A DNA stretch of 64,000 nt from Desulfomonile sp963700305 (GCA_963700305.1 CAVOXB010000012.1:186001-250000); one strand, 5' to 3'; positions 20,063 through 30,699 are shown, counted from the stretch's first letter. Numbers and translations are program-made. The notes: a model not told the origin generated them from the sequence alone.

Positions 20063-20575
20063 AAGGATTTAATTAAAGGAAATTTATTTGATTGTCAACT
20101 TCTTTGAGTCAAAATGACTTGACAAGTTAACCTATACTATGTTTGATGGTCTTACCAATTTTCAAATTGAGATGTTGTCCATGTCTGTCCCCCTCGCACA
20201 CCAAATTCAAAAAAATCTCAAGACGAATTTGATCGTGTTTTCGATGACACAATTTCGATACACAGGCAAACATCTGAACAAACCCAGCTCATTGTCTCAT
20301 ATATCGCAGATTTTGGATTCGCGCCAGAGGATGGGGAAGCCCTGAGGTGAACGGCGAGCATTTTCGCATGCTATGGATCAAGAAGTGCCAGATAACTTGG
20401 CGCATGATTAGGTGAGTTAAGTGGTGGTTGGGGCGTTGGTCTTCTTTGCTTGAAAGCAGTCTTTGTCCTACCTGCAAGATTAGACGGGCAGGTTCGCGGG
20501 TTGCGATGAGACCATCTGAACTACAGGAAATCCGAGAGAGTCGACGACTCCCTTAAGAAGAAAGAGGACGAAATC
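20063..20575. promoter_or_regulatory. Intergenic control region between FadR-type regulator and Nramp-like gene
   Basis: 513 bases between divergent genes. It holds the inverted repeats at 20092-20125 close to the regulator and, on the other side, an AGAGGA ribosome-binding site before the ATG at 20576. A short frame at 20139-20345 has no coding character. The leader of the transporter gene is long (over 300 bases), which leaves room for an RNA control element, but I recognise none. Confidence 0.4.
20092..20125. promoter_or_regulatory. Candidate operator of the FadR-type regulator
   Basis: Outer inverted repeat TTGTCAA (20092-20098) / TTGACAA (20119-20125) and an inner one AGTCA-AAA-TGACT (20107-20119), 30-60 bases upstream of the regulator start. 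Position fits autoregulation and control of the divergent transporter. The match to the classical GntR TGGTNNNACCA form is poor, so this is a position-based guess. Confidence 0.35.
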
Positions 20576-22108
20576 ATGGCAATTTCAGAGGGCGGCATTT
20601 CAAAGAATGAAGCCTCGATACAAATCGGGGTCAGTCGGCCACGGCTTCCGCTTACGGACATTCCTACGCCGGAAGAGGTTTTCAATAAACCCAGAATTGG
20701 CGCCAAAGAACTTATCACATGTGTGCTGGGACCGAGCATGATTGCCCTTGGCGTATCCATCGGAAGCGGCGAGTGGTTACTGGGGCCATTAGGATTCGGC
20801 AAGTACGGCTTTATGGGCCTTGGGTTCCTTGTCATGGTCGCAGCCGTGCTCCAAACGTTTTATAATGTTGAGAATGCGCGTTACACGCTTGCAACCGGCG
20901 AAGTGCCGATTGTCGGTTTCTCTCGCACTCCTCCAGGCTTGAAGTTTTGGCTTCCCGTTTCTCTGATTCTCATGTACCTTGCGTGGATATGGGGCGGCTG
21001 GGCGGCCGCTTCCGGGCAGGGTCTTTATTCTCTGTATCTTGGCGGTCCTGTCAATATGAAGGACCCATCATCACTGCAGACGGTCCGCATCGTAGCCATC
21101 TTATTGCTTTTCCTTTCGTTCGTGATTTACATGTTCGGCAAGAAAATTGTCCGAACCATGGAAGCCATTGATACGTTTCTGGTCTTCTTTATTTTGATAG
21201 TCTTGATCACTTTGACCGTAGTCTTCGCACCGGCAAAGATGTGGGGCGAGATGCTCTTAAGTATTGTCACCCCGTCGGGGCCGCCCAAAGGGATTGATGC
21301 GACGACCCTCGGTTCCATCATGGGATACACCGGCTTTGCTTCTGGTTTCAATTTCATGCTGATCAATTATTATCGTGACCATGGTTATGCCATGGGGCAT
21401 AGATGTGGCTTTTATTCTGGTCTTATTGGCGGTGGAAAAGTGGACGTCCTACCATCAGGCTGCACGTTCTCCGATAGCGAGCAGAACGTGGCCACGTGGA
21501 AGCGCTGGTGGCGCTTTTTGCTTCTCGATCAATGGGGAGTGTTTTTCATAGGTGCTATGATAGGGATGTTCATTCCCAGCATGCTCGTAGTCGCCCTCGC
21601 TATTACACCGGGCGCTGCTGAACCGACGGTAGCCAATATGCCTGTATATGCGGCCGTTGAATTGGGCAAGAAAGCCGCCTGGCTGTTCCCATTCATCCTG
21701 TTCGTTGGATCGCTGATTTTGTGGAAGACTCAGACTACCTTGTTGGAGATGTTGATTCGCAACACGACGGATACCGCCATTGCTGCTAGCCCCCGCCTGC
21801 GCGAATGGATAGCAGGGGACCCGCGCAAGTTTTACTATCTAATGGCCGCTATTTTTATTGTGGCGATCGGCATCATCATACACCTCGCGCTGCCGACTAA
21901 ACTACTGCAAGTGTCGGCAAATATGGCGAACCTTGCCTCGATCATCTATCCGCTCATTTTGATCTATCTGAACCGACAGCTTCCCAAACCTGCTCGAGGC
22001 GGAATATGGTCCACCTTGATGCTGCTTGCAAACGTCTTTTTCTTTGGGTTCTTCTTCTTGAACTTCCTGGCTCTCCAGATAACAGGGAAACCGATCGTGG
22101 TGTTTTAG
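20576..22108 (+). CDS. Nramp-like (divalent metal type) membrane transporter, atypical
   Basis: 510-residue protein with about 11 hydrophobic helices, of the Nramp/LeuT-fold superfamily by overall layout. TM1 reads MIALGVSIGSGEWLLGP where true Nramp Mn/Fe carriers have DPGN, and TM6 reads SGFNFMLINYY where they have an MPH-type motif, so the usual metal ligands are absent. A hydrophilic stretch with DHGYAMGH and a charged loop near RLREWIAGDP are also seen. Substrate therefore uncertain; the divergent FCD regulator points to an organic acid or a regulated nutrient. The ATG has an AGAGGA site. Confidence 0.7.
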   Translation: MAISEGGISKNEASIQIGVSRPRLPLTDIPTPEEVFNKPRIGAKELITCVLGPSMIALGVSIGSGEWLLGPLGFGKYGFMGLGFLVMVAAVLQTFYNVENARYTLATGEVPIVGFSRTPPGLKFWLPVSLILMYLAWIWGGWAAASGQGLYSLYLGGPVNMKDPSSLQTVRIVAILLLFLSFVIYMFGKKIVRTMEAIDTFLVFFILIVLITLTVVFAPAKMWGEMLLSIVTPSGPPKGIDATTLGSIMGYTGFASGFNFMLINYYRDHGYAMGHRCGFYSGLIGGGKVDVLPSGCTFSDSEQNVATWKRWWRFLLLDQWGVFFIGAMIGMFIPSMLVVALAITPGAAEPTVANMPVYAAVELGKKAAWLFPFILFVGSLILWKTQTTLLEMLIRNTTDTAIAASPRLREWIAGDPRKFYYLMAAIFIVAIGIIIHLALPTKLLQVSANMANLASIIYPLILIYLNRQLPKPARGGIWSTLMLLANVFFFGFFFLNFLALQITGKPIVVF

Positions 22109-22138
22109 AGACATATCAATAAACTCAGACTCTCGTCC

Positions 22139-22185
22139 GTTTAGTCAGTTCCCCTTCCTTCCATGTAACGGGGAACTAACTAAAC
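22139..22185 (+). terminator. Stem-loop after the Nramp-like gene
   Basis: Stem GTTTAGTCAGTTCCCC / GGGGAACTAACTAAAC with one mismatch in 16 and a 15-base loop, 30 bases past the stop. No T run follows, so it may act in transcript stability or factor-aided termination. Confidence 0.5.
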
Positions 22186-22693
22186 ACCCGCAACTCACCG
22201 CAAAATACTGCTGTGTGAAACACTCGTAACCAACATCATTTTTCCGACAGCCTGATCCACATTTGTGGCTTTATGCGTGCTACACCAATAAAAAGACATA
22301 ACTGCAAAAATTGTATCAATCGTCAGGAACAAATGGGCGAATCACTATAGTTCGATGACGTACAGGTCCAGTTCTTCGTTTTGCAATGTGCGATTAACTT
22401 AACGCTTATTTGGATCAGCACTTTCCCCAATGCATGGTATTTTTTCTATATTGTTTAACGATATGGTGTTACTCGGGAAGGTTGACGGTAAGCTGGCCTT
22501 CAAGTATACTTATAACTTACCATCGTACTGAGTGTCACGGTGCTCCCCGGATGAGACTAAAAATCTCGACCGGGAGCGGCACATTTTCGATAGATCTCTA
22601 TAAATCTCCATAAGCCTGGACCGAACTGAGGTCACGGCATTTTTATAGATAAACACACGGATGTTAAGTAGAATTTTCATCCAGGAGCATTTG
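22186..22693. other. Non-coding stretch before the sigma-54 regulator
   Basis: About 500 bases after the stem-loop. No reading frame with coding character. It should contain the promoter of the regulator at 22694; I see no clear -24/-12 (TGGC-N8-TTGC) or -35/-10 pair. Confidence 0.35.
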
Positions 22694-25600
22694 ATGACCA
22701 GGGATCGTCAAATTGATGAATCCTCTCCTTACAGCCTCAAAGAATCAGGGGAAGCAGTGCTCGAATCAGAATCCTGTAGGGGTCAACATGAGTGTTTGTT
22801 GAAAGCGCATGCCGAATGCGTATCCGTATTTGAAAATCTTACCGAAAATTCAGCGTTGGGAGTCTATATAATTCAAGAGGGGGTATTCAAGTACGTCAAT
22901 CCCAAAATGTCCCAAGTATTTGGATATACTGTTGAAGAATTGCTAAATGGAATCGATATCAAGACTCTCATTCTTCCAGAGGATTTGCCTCTCGCGAAAA
23001 AGCACCTCGGGATGAGAGTTTCCGCACAAGTTGATCCGATAAGCTATAGGATCAGAGGAGTAAAGAAGAATCGTGAGGTTATTTATTTAGAAATTCATGA
23101 CTCACGGATGAATTATCAGGGGTCTCCCGCTGTCTTGGGGTCCTTGATCGAAGCCACGAAGCAGGTTGAATCCGAGGCTACGGTGGCCAGGGAATTGAAT
23201 AAGTTTCAGGCACTTTATGATCTCGCTGTTAGTATGACATCCGATCGCGAACTGGATGAAACATTGACGATGGTAGTGGAACAAACGAGAAGTCTGCTAG
23301 GGTCTGATACAGCGTATCTTGCGCTTCGTGACGAAGCGGCAAAACAAGTTTATATGCACACCCTGTCGGGCGTCAAAACGGAAGCATTCAAGAAAATGAG
23401 GCTGGCTTTTGGTGAGGGCCTCGGCGGAGAGATCGCCTCAACCGGCAAGAGCCTTATAGTCAAAGACTACTCACAAGAGATTGAATCTCCGGTTCATGAC
23501 ATTGTCAGTGAAGAAGGCCTTGTATCAGGTCTTGCTGTTCCGGTGCAAATCGCTCAGACGAGCTTGGGTGTGACTTTACGCGTTTAACCGATCATCTACC
23601 TCGTTTTCAAAATCGGATTTGGATACTCTCTCACTCCTGGGAAATCTCGCCGCTATCGAGATTATTCGTAAAAGGCAGCAGATTGATTTGCGGAAGGCGT
23701 CCGAAGAACTCGAACGGAAGGTTCAGGAACGCACCGCTGAACTCAGTGAAGCAAACGAACATCTAGAAAACGAAATGTCTGAGCGCAAGAAGGCTGAAGC
23801 GGCACTGAGCCGAAACGAATTGATGCTGCGAGACATATTGGCCACCTCTCCCGTTGGCATAGGATTGACGGAAAAAAGAATAATCAAGTGGGCTAATGCG
23901 TCTTGGATGAGGATGTTTGGGTTTGATGAAGAAAAGGAATTTGTGGGGAAAAGCACACGAATACTCTATCCGTCCCACGAAGAATATGAACAAGTCGGGA
24001 AGGCGCTTTATTGGAATTTGAGGTCTGGAGCAATCAGCGGGATTGATGCAGTGTTCCGACGCCAAGACGGTTCTCTCTTTCATGGGCACATCAGGATTAA
24101 GGCCATCGACCCTTCAGATCTTTCCAAAGGGGCTATTTCTGCAATTTCGGACATTTCAGACAGAAAACAGGCTGAACAGGCCTTGCGTGAAGCTCAAGAA
24201 CGCTTGGAACTCGTTCTCACAGGGGCAGACCTGGCATGGTGGGATTGGGACATTGTATCTGACAAGGCAGTTTTGAGCGAACGGGGCGCAGAGATATTTG
24301 GATATTCGTCGGCTGATATCGAGCCCAGTTTTGTTTTTTGGCAGAGCGTAGTGCATCCGGATGACCGTTCGCATGCTATGAGTGCCTTGCAGGACCACTG
24401 GGAAGGCCGTAATCCTGTGCTGGAGTCAGAACAGAGGCTTCGTACTGGATCAGGAGAATGGAAGTGGGTTATCACACGTGGAAAAATCGTTGAGCGAGAT
24501 GAACATGGCGCACCCTTAAGAATGGCCGGGACCATATTAGACATCACTTATCGGAAGCTTGCAGAAGAAGCTGTACGTCTGAGCGAACAGCGTTTTCGGG
24601 CAGTGTTTGAAGGCGCTGAGGATTTTATCTTTTTGAAGGATCGCTCATTAAAGTTTATCGACGTGAACCCATCAGCGGAAAGATTTCTGGGGGTCTCGCC
24701 TTCTCAAGTAATTGGCACGACGTCTGAAGCCTGGTTTTCTCCTGATGAGGCTCTTCGCTCAACAGAAATCGATCGACGAATATTGGAAGGAGAATCAATA
24801 CAGGAAGAGCATTCGCTGTTAGTCAGTGGAGTGCAGCTGATTCTTCTAACCACCCGTGTTCCTCTCAGAGACGATTCAGGTTCAATTGTAGGCATCTTGG
24901 GGATTTCTCGAGACATAACCGACCGTAAGAAACTCGACCCTCGTATTGAACTGATAGAAGAATATCCTTCAAAAGCGATGCAACACACCTTGAAAATGGC
25001 TCATTTGGCTGCCCAGGGCGACATTACCGCGTTGCTTACAGGTGAAAGCGGAAGCGGAAAGGATTATCTGGCCAAGTTTATTCATGACCACTCGAGCAGA
25101 GCGAATCGCCCTTGTTTTTCGCTTAATTGCGCTGCTATAGCATCTCATCTTGCCGAGTCGGAGCTTTTTGGTCACGAGAAAGGGGCCTTCACAGGAGCAA
25201 TAGGACGGAAACGAGGAATGCTGGAGCTGGCCGAAGGAGGAACTCTCCTGTTGAATGAAATCGGAGAATTGTCTCTACAATTACAGGCAAAGCTCCTGAC
25301 ATTTTTGGATACCAAAATGTTCAACCGAGTAGGCGGTGAAAAACAAGTTCTCGTAGACGTACGCCTTATAGCAGCCACTAACCGGAATCTCGAAGAAGAA
25401 ACTGAAAAGGGCCGTTTCAGGAAGGATCTCTTTTTTAGAATCAACGTGATGAGGATAGAAGTTCCACCGCTAAGAACGCGGCGAGAAGACATCCCGCTGC
25501 TTGTGCAGGAATTGTTTCGCTGCTCCGAGATGATTTGCAGTTCACAGCAGAGCCGGCGATCGATCCCGTGGCAATGCAGGTTCTCAAAGATTATGATTGG

Positions 25601-25918
25601 CCGGGAAACGTTCGAGAATTGCGGAACGTACTGGAGAGGGCCCTGATACTATCACAGGGGAAAAAAGTGAACCTCGCCTCGCTTGGTCTTCAAAATGATA
25701 GAGGCCCGAGTCGCGGGCAAAATCAGGCTTCCTTTTCGGCGTCCTTTCCGTCCGAACAATCTTTGAACGAAGTGACAAGAGAGATGAAACGCTTCTTTAT
25801 TAATCAAGCATTGCGCGCAAGTAATGGTAGCAGACAGAATGCTGCTAAATTGTTAGGCATTTCTCGTTATTCTCTAAAGCATTACATGAAGGCACTTGGT
25901 TACGATTTGACCGAATGA
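22694..25918 (+). CDS. PAS/GAF sigma-54-dependent transcriptional activator (two frameshifts)
   Basis: About 1070-residue cytoplasmic activator: PAS (ALGVYIIQEGVFKYVNP), GAF domain, a coiled coil (ELERKVQERTAELSEANEHL), three further PAS domains, an AAA+ domain with GESGSGKD, the sigma-54 contact loop GAFTGA and GRFRKDLFFRINVMR, and a Fis-type helix-turn-helix at the C terminus (NAAKLLGISRYSLKHYMKALG). Two frame breaks: an extra A near 23573 (GVTLRV-stop should be GVLYAFNRSS), and about one lost base near 25520 (LFRCSEM should be LFR-LRDDLQF). Walker B reads LLLNEIGEL with Asn for the usual Asp. The ATG at 22694 has an AGGAG site; an ATG 33 bases upstream is weaker. Confidence 0.85.
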
Positions 25919-25985
25919 TGGGTGGGGCGCCGCTCCCTGAAACGGCAACCGTCGACGATCTCCTCATTGTCGCACACTCAAGCGT

Positions 25986-27512
25986 TCAACGAGCGAACGG
26001 CTCGTTGTAGTTAGTGCCCATTGCGGCCCGCAATTCTGCCAATGTGGACTGGGAGTCGCCCGTAGCTCGGATGACATCTATCTGTTCGTTGATGAGATCG
26101 CCTTCCGCCTCCAACAGGGCCAGTTTCTGTTGAGCGTCGCGCGCGGCCCTTTCGCGGAGGATTTTCAGGACACTTTCCGAGGCCAAGAATGATTTCTCAG
26201 AAGCCTTCAAATTGTCCAAAGCATCGTAGTATTTCACGGCCGAAGTCCTGACCTGAGAAGTAATGCCCAGTGCCACCACGCCGATCTCTTTGTAAGTCTT
26301 CTCAGTGATCATTTTCGCGGCTTTGGATTCCCAGAAATTCGCGCACAGATCGATCAGGTCGAAATAGACCATCACGCCGATATCTTTCCAATCCCTATTG
26401 TACGCGTGCTTGTCCTGATCGCGCGTGAAACGCCAGTATCCGGTAACTTTCGGAAAATACTTTATGATGGTGCGCTGGAGATCGTTCAGAGAGTTGATAT
26501 GATCCAGTCCGGCACGATATGCCTCGGGCCGGTTCTTAATCGCCGCCAATTCCATAGTGCATATTTCATCGACGAACGTGGGAGCGGAGAGTTCTCCGGC
26601 CACATTGAACCCTCCATCCACACAATATTCCGGGGATAAATACATAGCCGATGCCAGAAGATTTCTCTGGTTTTCGGCTTCACTGCGGAGAGACGACAAG
26701 AGCCGCTCCGCCTTCACGAGCTTTTGCTTACTCTTGTGCACGTCCTCGGCCTGGACAAGCTGTTTCCGAAAAAGGGCCTCCATCCGATTTGCCACATCAG
26801 AACGAATTGCGACGATCCGCGCAGCCATTGGAATCGTTTTTTGGAGGCTCAACAATCTGAAGAACGAGGAGTCGACCACCCCCAAGAGCCGCTGGGCGAC
26901 TCGAACTCTTACATAGTGGTGCTTTTGTTTGTCGTTCCTGCTGCTCTTGGCAAGATAGAAGGCGAGAGCTGCGTCCGTTGGGGTCCATCTCGATTCAAGC
27001 ACGTACCTCCATGTGTTCTGCAAGCGGCCTGTTGACCAGCTTCCCACGCCCTGCCCCGTACCCCACGGGTTTGCGGGATTTCCGGTATATTGTGGAGGAT
27101 TGTCCGGAAACCCGAGAACAGCGCTGTACGAATACTGCGGGTTGTCTCGCCAGCCAAGTTCAGTAGACAAGAAGGCACGAGGGAGCATCTTGGTCAGGTT
27201 GCTGTATTCGACGGCCTTCTGTGTGACCTCCTCAATATGGGTCTGCTGGATTTCGAGGCTCTGTCCAAGTGCCAGGGCTCTGCAATCTTCAAGAACGAGC
27301 ACCTTCTTCCCGGTAATCGTGCTCTGAGGTCTGAGGCGAGCGTTGGCCACGGTGGACTCGGCCACTGCTTGAGATAGTCTGACGTGGTCGTTTTCAAGAC
27401 TGGGGATCACATTAGCTGGTCCCGAAACAGGCAGGGGCATGAGAGACTTGCACGAAGCCAGCGTCAGAAGGCACAGAACGGCCAGAAACGCTGCTTTTCC
27501 GTGAAAGATCAT
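25986..27512 (-). CDS. TolC-like outer-membrane efflux lipoprotein
   Basis: 508 residues. Signal peptide with lipobox LASC (Cys about residue 21), then long amphipathic helices with the two-fold repeat of TolC-type channels (around NSLNDLQRTIIKYFPKVTGYWRF and the C-terminal LRERAARDAQQKLALLEAEGDLI). It would form the outer-membrane duct of a three-part exporter. It is the last gene of a minus-strand unit and overlaps the HlyD-type adaptor by four bases, showing translational coupling. I infer it serves the M50-HlyD / GAF-HlyD genes at 32.3-36 kb, now separated by an insert. Confidence 0.78.
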   Translation of the reverse strand: MIFHGKAAFLAVLCLLTLASCKSLMPLPVSGPANVIPSLENDHVRLSQAVAESTVANARLRPQSTITGKKVLVLEDCRALALGQSLEIQQTHIEEVTQKAVEYSNLTKMLPRAFLSTELGWRDNPQYSYSAVLGFPDNPPQYTGNPANPWGTGQGVGSWSTGRLQNTWRYVLESRWTPTDAALAFYLAKSSRNDKQKHHYVRVRVAQRLLGVVDSSFFRLLSLQKTIPMAARIVAIRSDVANRMEALFRKQLVQAEDVHKSKQKLVKAERLLSSLRSEAENQRNLLASAMYLSPEYCVDGGFNVAGELSAPTFVDEICTMELAAIKNRPEAYRAGLDHINSLNDLQRTIIKYFPKVTGYWRFTRDQDKHAYNRDWKDIGVMVYFDLIDLCANFWESKAAKMITEKTYKEIGVVALGITSQVRTSAVKYYDALDNLKASEKSFLASESVLKILRERAARDAQQKLALLEAEGDLINEQIDVIRATGDSQSTLAELRAAMGTNYNEPFAR

Positions 27513-28411
27513 CGGGTCCTCGGTTGTCCGGGTTTGAGGGAGCCGGTCATTCCTACTTCCAGTCGAGCGTTGGAGTTGTCGATGAGCACGAAAAATCTCT
27601 TTGTCCTGGATTTTGGGTCGATAAGCTTTCCGATCCTCTCGACTACGCCGACGAATTCCCCGCCCGCAGCGTTTATGAAGATAGCTGGAGCGCCCTTCCT
27701 GAAAGCCGGGACCATTTCCTCGGACACGTTTGCAACAGCGTAAACACTTGCAGTATCAACAATGGAAAAGACCTTTTCCAAGCGTTCTACCGCTTCAAAT
27801 GGCTGTTTGTAGCGCACAGCCAGGTACCCGGCGAATGGAGCGGTCACCTGACATGCCTCGAGATTCAATTGAGCGAGAGCCAGTTCCTTCTTTGCCTCCT
27901 GGACTCTCGTCCAAGCGACATCACGGTCGGTCTCGGCTTTGAGAAGTTCTTGTTTGGTCGTGGCATCAAAGGAAAGCAGTTCTCGCAGAATCTTGACTTG
28001 CTGTTCGGCCCGAGAAAACGCAAGCTCCAGACCTTTCAAAGCTTCCACTGCCTTCTGTGCAATAAGTGTGTAGCGACGTTTGGAAATCTCAGCAACAACG
28101 TTGCCCTTGGGGACCAGATCCCCTTCGTCGTAATTGAGAACCTCAATTATGCCGCTTACTTCTGAAGAAATCACGGCGTTCCGATGCGCATTGATAATGG
28201 TGGCTTCCGGCGAGGTAACGGGCCCGGTCAATGGGTGCGGCAGATTTTCCAGCGGAGGCAGATCGTCTGAGTCGGTAATCTGTTGAGACGGGGCTTCATT
28301 ACTGCCTGCGATCTCGGCCACGTCCCCGGCATGACTATTCAGCGGCATACAGCATAAAAAACTTAGACTTATCGCTACAAAAGAAGTCAACAAGAAACGG
28401 GCCACAGACAT
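27509..28411 (-). CDS. HlyD-type periplasmic adaptor protein
   Basis: 300 residues. Signal peptide MSVARFLLTSFVAISLSF ending near SHAG, acidic linker, lipoyl half-motif NAVISSEVSGIIEVLNYDEGD, helical hairpin about residues 118-185, second lipoyl half (VTAPFAGYLAVRYK) and a beta-barrel domain ending in GMTGSLKP. These adaptors bridge an inner-membrane pump and a TolC channel. Its stop overlaps the TolC-like start by four bases. The first 120 codons and upstream 260 bases are duplicated next door (28674-29300). Confidence 0.85.
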   Translation of the reverse strand: MSVARFLLTSFVAISLSFLCCMPLNSHAGDVAEIAGSNEAPSQQITDSDDLPPLENLPHPLTGPVTSPEATIINAHRNAVISSEVSGIIEVLNYDEGDLVPKGNVVAEISKRRYTLIAQKAVEALKGLELAFSRAEQQVKILRELLSFDATTKQELLKAETDRDVAWTRVQEAKKELALAQLNLEACQVTAPFAGYLAVRYKQPFEAVERLEKVFSIVDTASVYAVANVSEEMVPAFRKGAPAIFINAAGGEFVGVVERIGKLIDPKSRTKRFFVLIDNSNARLEVGMTGSLKPGQPRTR

Positions 28412-28671
28412 GGCTCCACACCCTCAAAAAAACAGCTACAGATAGAAAGGTCGAATAGATTATCAGATCCGTATCACACTTATCAAATTACGTCAACCAT
28501 AAAAAAACATTGGATTTTTCAGGATCATGCCGGAAATGTCGTGTATCGGGGTAAGGATTTATTTCTTGCTTGACCTGCTTCAGGCATTACGGCTAACCTG
28601 ACGCAGTTTTAAGTCGGCTGGCAACAGCCTTGGGAGCAAGTATGTGAATTAAGTATGGTGTCCCCTGAATT
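28046..28671. repeat. Tandem duplication, copy 1 (626 bases)
   Basis: Spans the N-terminal third of the HlyD-type gene plus its upstream region. It is almost identical to 28674-29300: by eye one substitution (TCGAATAG versus TCGAACAG) and one inserted C before an A run. Both copies end in AAGTATGGTGTCCCCTGAATT. Confidence 0.9.
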
Positions 28672-29039
28672 TACACTGCCTTCTGTGCAATAAGTGTGTA
28701 GCGACGTTTGGAAATCTCAGCAACAACGTTGCCCTTGGGGACCAGATCCCCTTCGTCGTAATTGAGAACCTCAATTATGCCGCTTACTTCTGAAGAAATC
28801 ACGGCGTTCCGATGCGCATTGATAATGGTGGCTTCCGGCGAGGTAACGGGCCCGGTCAATGGGTGCGGCAGATTTTCCAGCGGAGGCAGATCGTCTGAGT
28901 CGGTAATCTGTTGAGACGGGGCTTCATTACTGCCTGCGATCTCGGCCACGTCCCCGGCATGACTATTCAGCGGCATACAGCATAAAAAACTTAGACTTAT
29001 CGCTACAAAAGAAGTCAACAAGAAACGGGCCACAGACAT
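28671..29039 (-). pseudogene. Truncated duplicate of the HlyD-type adaptor (N-terminal 122 codons)
   Basis: Identical at protein level to the first 120 residues of the adaptor at 27509-28411, from the signal peptide to IAQKAV, then stops where the tandem duplication ends. It lacks the hairpin, second lipoyl half and barrel and cannot work as an adaptor, though it keeps a copy of the start and upstream region. It would give a secreted 120-residue stub if translated. Confidence 0.85.
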
Positions 29040-29300
29040 GGCTCCACACCCTCAAAAAAACAGCTACAGATAGAAAGGTCGAACAGATTATCAGATCCGT
29101 ATCACACTTATCAAATTACGTCAACCATCAAAAAAACATTGGATTTTTCAGGATCATGCCGGAAATGTCGTGTATCGGGGTAAGGATTTATTTCTTGCTT
29201 GACCTGCTTCAGGCATTACGGCTAACCTGACGCAGTTTTAAGTCGGCTGGCAACAGCCTTGGGAGCAAGTATGTGAATTAAGTATGGTGTCCCCTGAATT
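28674..29300. repeat. Tandem duplication, copy 2 (627 bases)
   Basis: Second copy of the 626-base unit, two bases after the first. It duplicates the promoter region and the first 120 or so codons of the HlyD-type gene. The near identity means a very recent event or an assembly join artefact. Confidence 0.9.
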
Positions 29301-29822
29301 CCTGAATTCCTGAATTCCTAAGAACGGAATTTCGGCCGAAGTCCGATATTCCGGCTTTGGGAATTCGAAAAGAAGATCTGTCAACTCTTACAAATATTAT
29401 AAACGGCAGTATTTCTAGTATGTTAATAGCTGCCGGCAAAGTCAGTCGCATTGGCACGCTTTATGCGCAAGAGCTTTCAGCCAAGAAACTTCAGTTTCTC
29501 AGTTTTGGTACCAATGACCAGACTTTGCGATCAACGTAGAATAAACGGCTCTAACGAATAAGTTCGAGATAATAAGGCGTTCGGCTCTTGGGTGCCGAAG
29601 ATCTTCCTTGTTCGAGAATGCTTGTCATGAGCGACCAAGCTAGGACCAACCAATTGAGGCTTGAGAATGAAGTTTCGGTGCCTGAAGCCAGGCTGAAGAC
29701 TGTCGAAGACGCCCTGAGGATGTCCAACGATGCTTTTCACGAAAAGAAAGAAAAAGCAGCCTCTCAGAGGAAATCTCCTCGCGCGGTAAGCGATCACTTT
29801 TTATTCCAAGTTAGGAGATGGC
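29301..29822. other. Non-coding or decayed stretch before the PhnD-like gene
   Basis: Begins with CCTGAATTCCTGAATTCC micro-repeats that extend the end of the duplication. Two short plus-strand frames (29357-29539 and 29588-29830) are present; the second could encode a coiled-coil fragment (LRLENEVSVPEARLKTVEDALR), but I find no support that it is a gene. A TTAGGAG site for the next gene lies at the right end. Confidence 0.35.
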
Positions 29823-30699
29823 ATGTATAAATACACCGTGTGGATGCTAGCCTTTGTTCTCATGATGTGCATAAGTTCACCTACGTGCGCAGAGATACGG
29901 ATCGGGGTCCAGGCCCCAAGTGGAGCTCAAAAAGCTCAGGAAGACTGGGGACCTCTTGGGGCCTATTTGAGTGAACGCTTAGGGGACCAAGTGGTGTTCA
30001 CTGCTGTTCACCCACCGGAATTTCGGGAATTTTGCGACGCAAATCCTAAAGGATTTCTTCTCCACAACCCATGGGTATACATCAGAGCGAAAGTGCTCAA
30101 GGGAGCTATTGCCCTTGCGACAGTAGACTATCAGGACACCGGCAGTAGTTTTGGGGGAGTGATTTCGCGCGCTCTGACAGCGGTATCAACTCGCTTCAAG
30201 ATACAAAAGGCAAGGTCATTATGTGCTTCAAATTTACGTCCCCTGGTGGTTGGCTTTTTCAAAAGGGTGAGATGCAAAACAATGACATCAGGCCTGAAAA
30301 GGATTGTAAGAAAGTCCTCGAGGGACCGGATCAGCCGGAAGTAGTCTTCGCTGTTAGAGACAGGAAAGCCGATGTAGGCACTGTGCGCACTGGAATACTC
30401 GAACGCATGCAGAGGGACGGAAAAATTGATCTGAGCGATTTTCGGGTGCTGAATCAAGTAAGCCATGAGGGATTTCCCGAATTGTGCAGCACTCCTCTTT
30501 ATCCTGAAGCGCCATTCGCTGCTTTGAAGGCAACTCCTCAGGAATTGGCAGACAGGATGAAAAAGGAGTTGCTTTCCATTCCCCTAGGCCACCCCCGCTT
30601 CGAACTCCGCGAGTGAAGAGATTTGTCGAAGCATTGTCCTATGATCCTCTTGAAGCTTTGTGCAAACGTCTCGGAGTCGAACCTTTCAAAAAGAAGTAA
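29823..30699 (+). pseudogene. PhnD-like phosphate/phosphonate-type substrate-binding protein, at least two frameshifts
   Basis: Signal peptide MYKYTVWMLAFVLMMCISS ending at TCAE, then IRIGVQAPSGAQKA, LGAYLSERLGD and the long C-terminal part typical of PhnD/PtxB periplasmic binding proteins. The frame is lost near 30163 (after SSFGGVI), resumes as ARSDSGINSLQDTKGKVIMCF, and is lost again near 30605, where another frame continues VKRFVEALSYDPLEALCKRLG to a stop at 30697. No phn permease or ATPase gene is beside it. Two breaks in one gene and its position inside an insert between exporter genes make true decay possible, but read errors are an alternative. A TTAGGAG site precedes the ATG. Confidence 0.75.
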
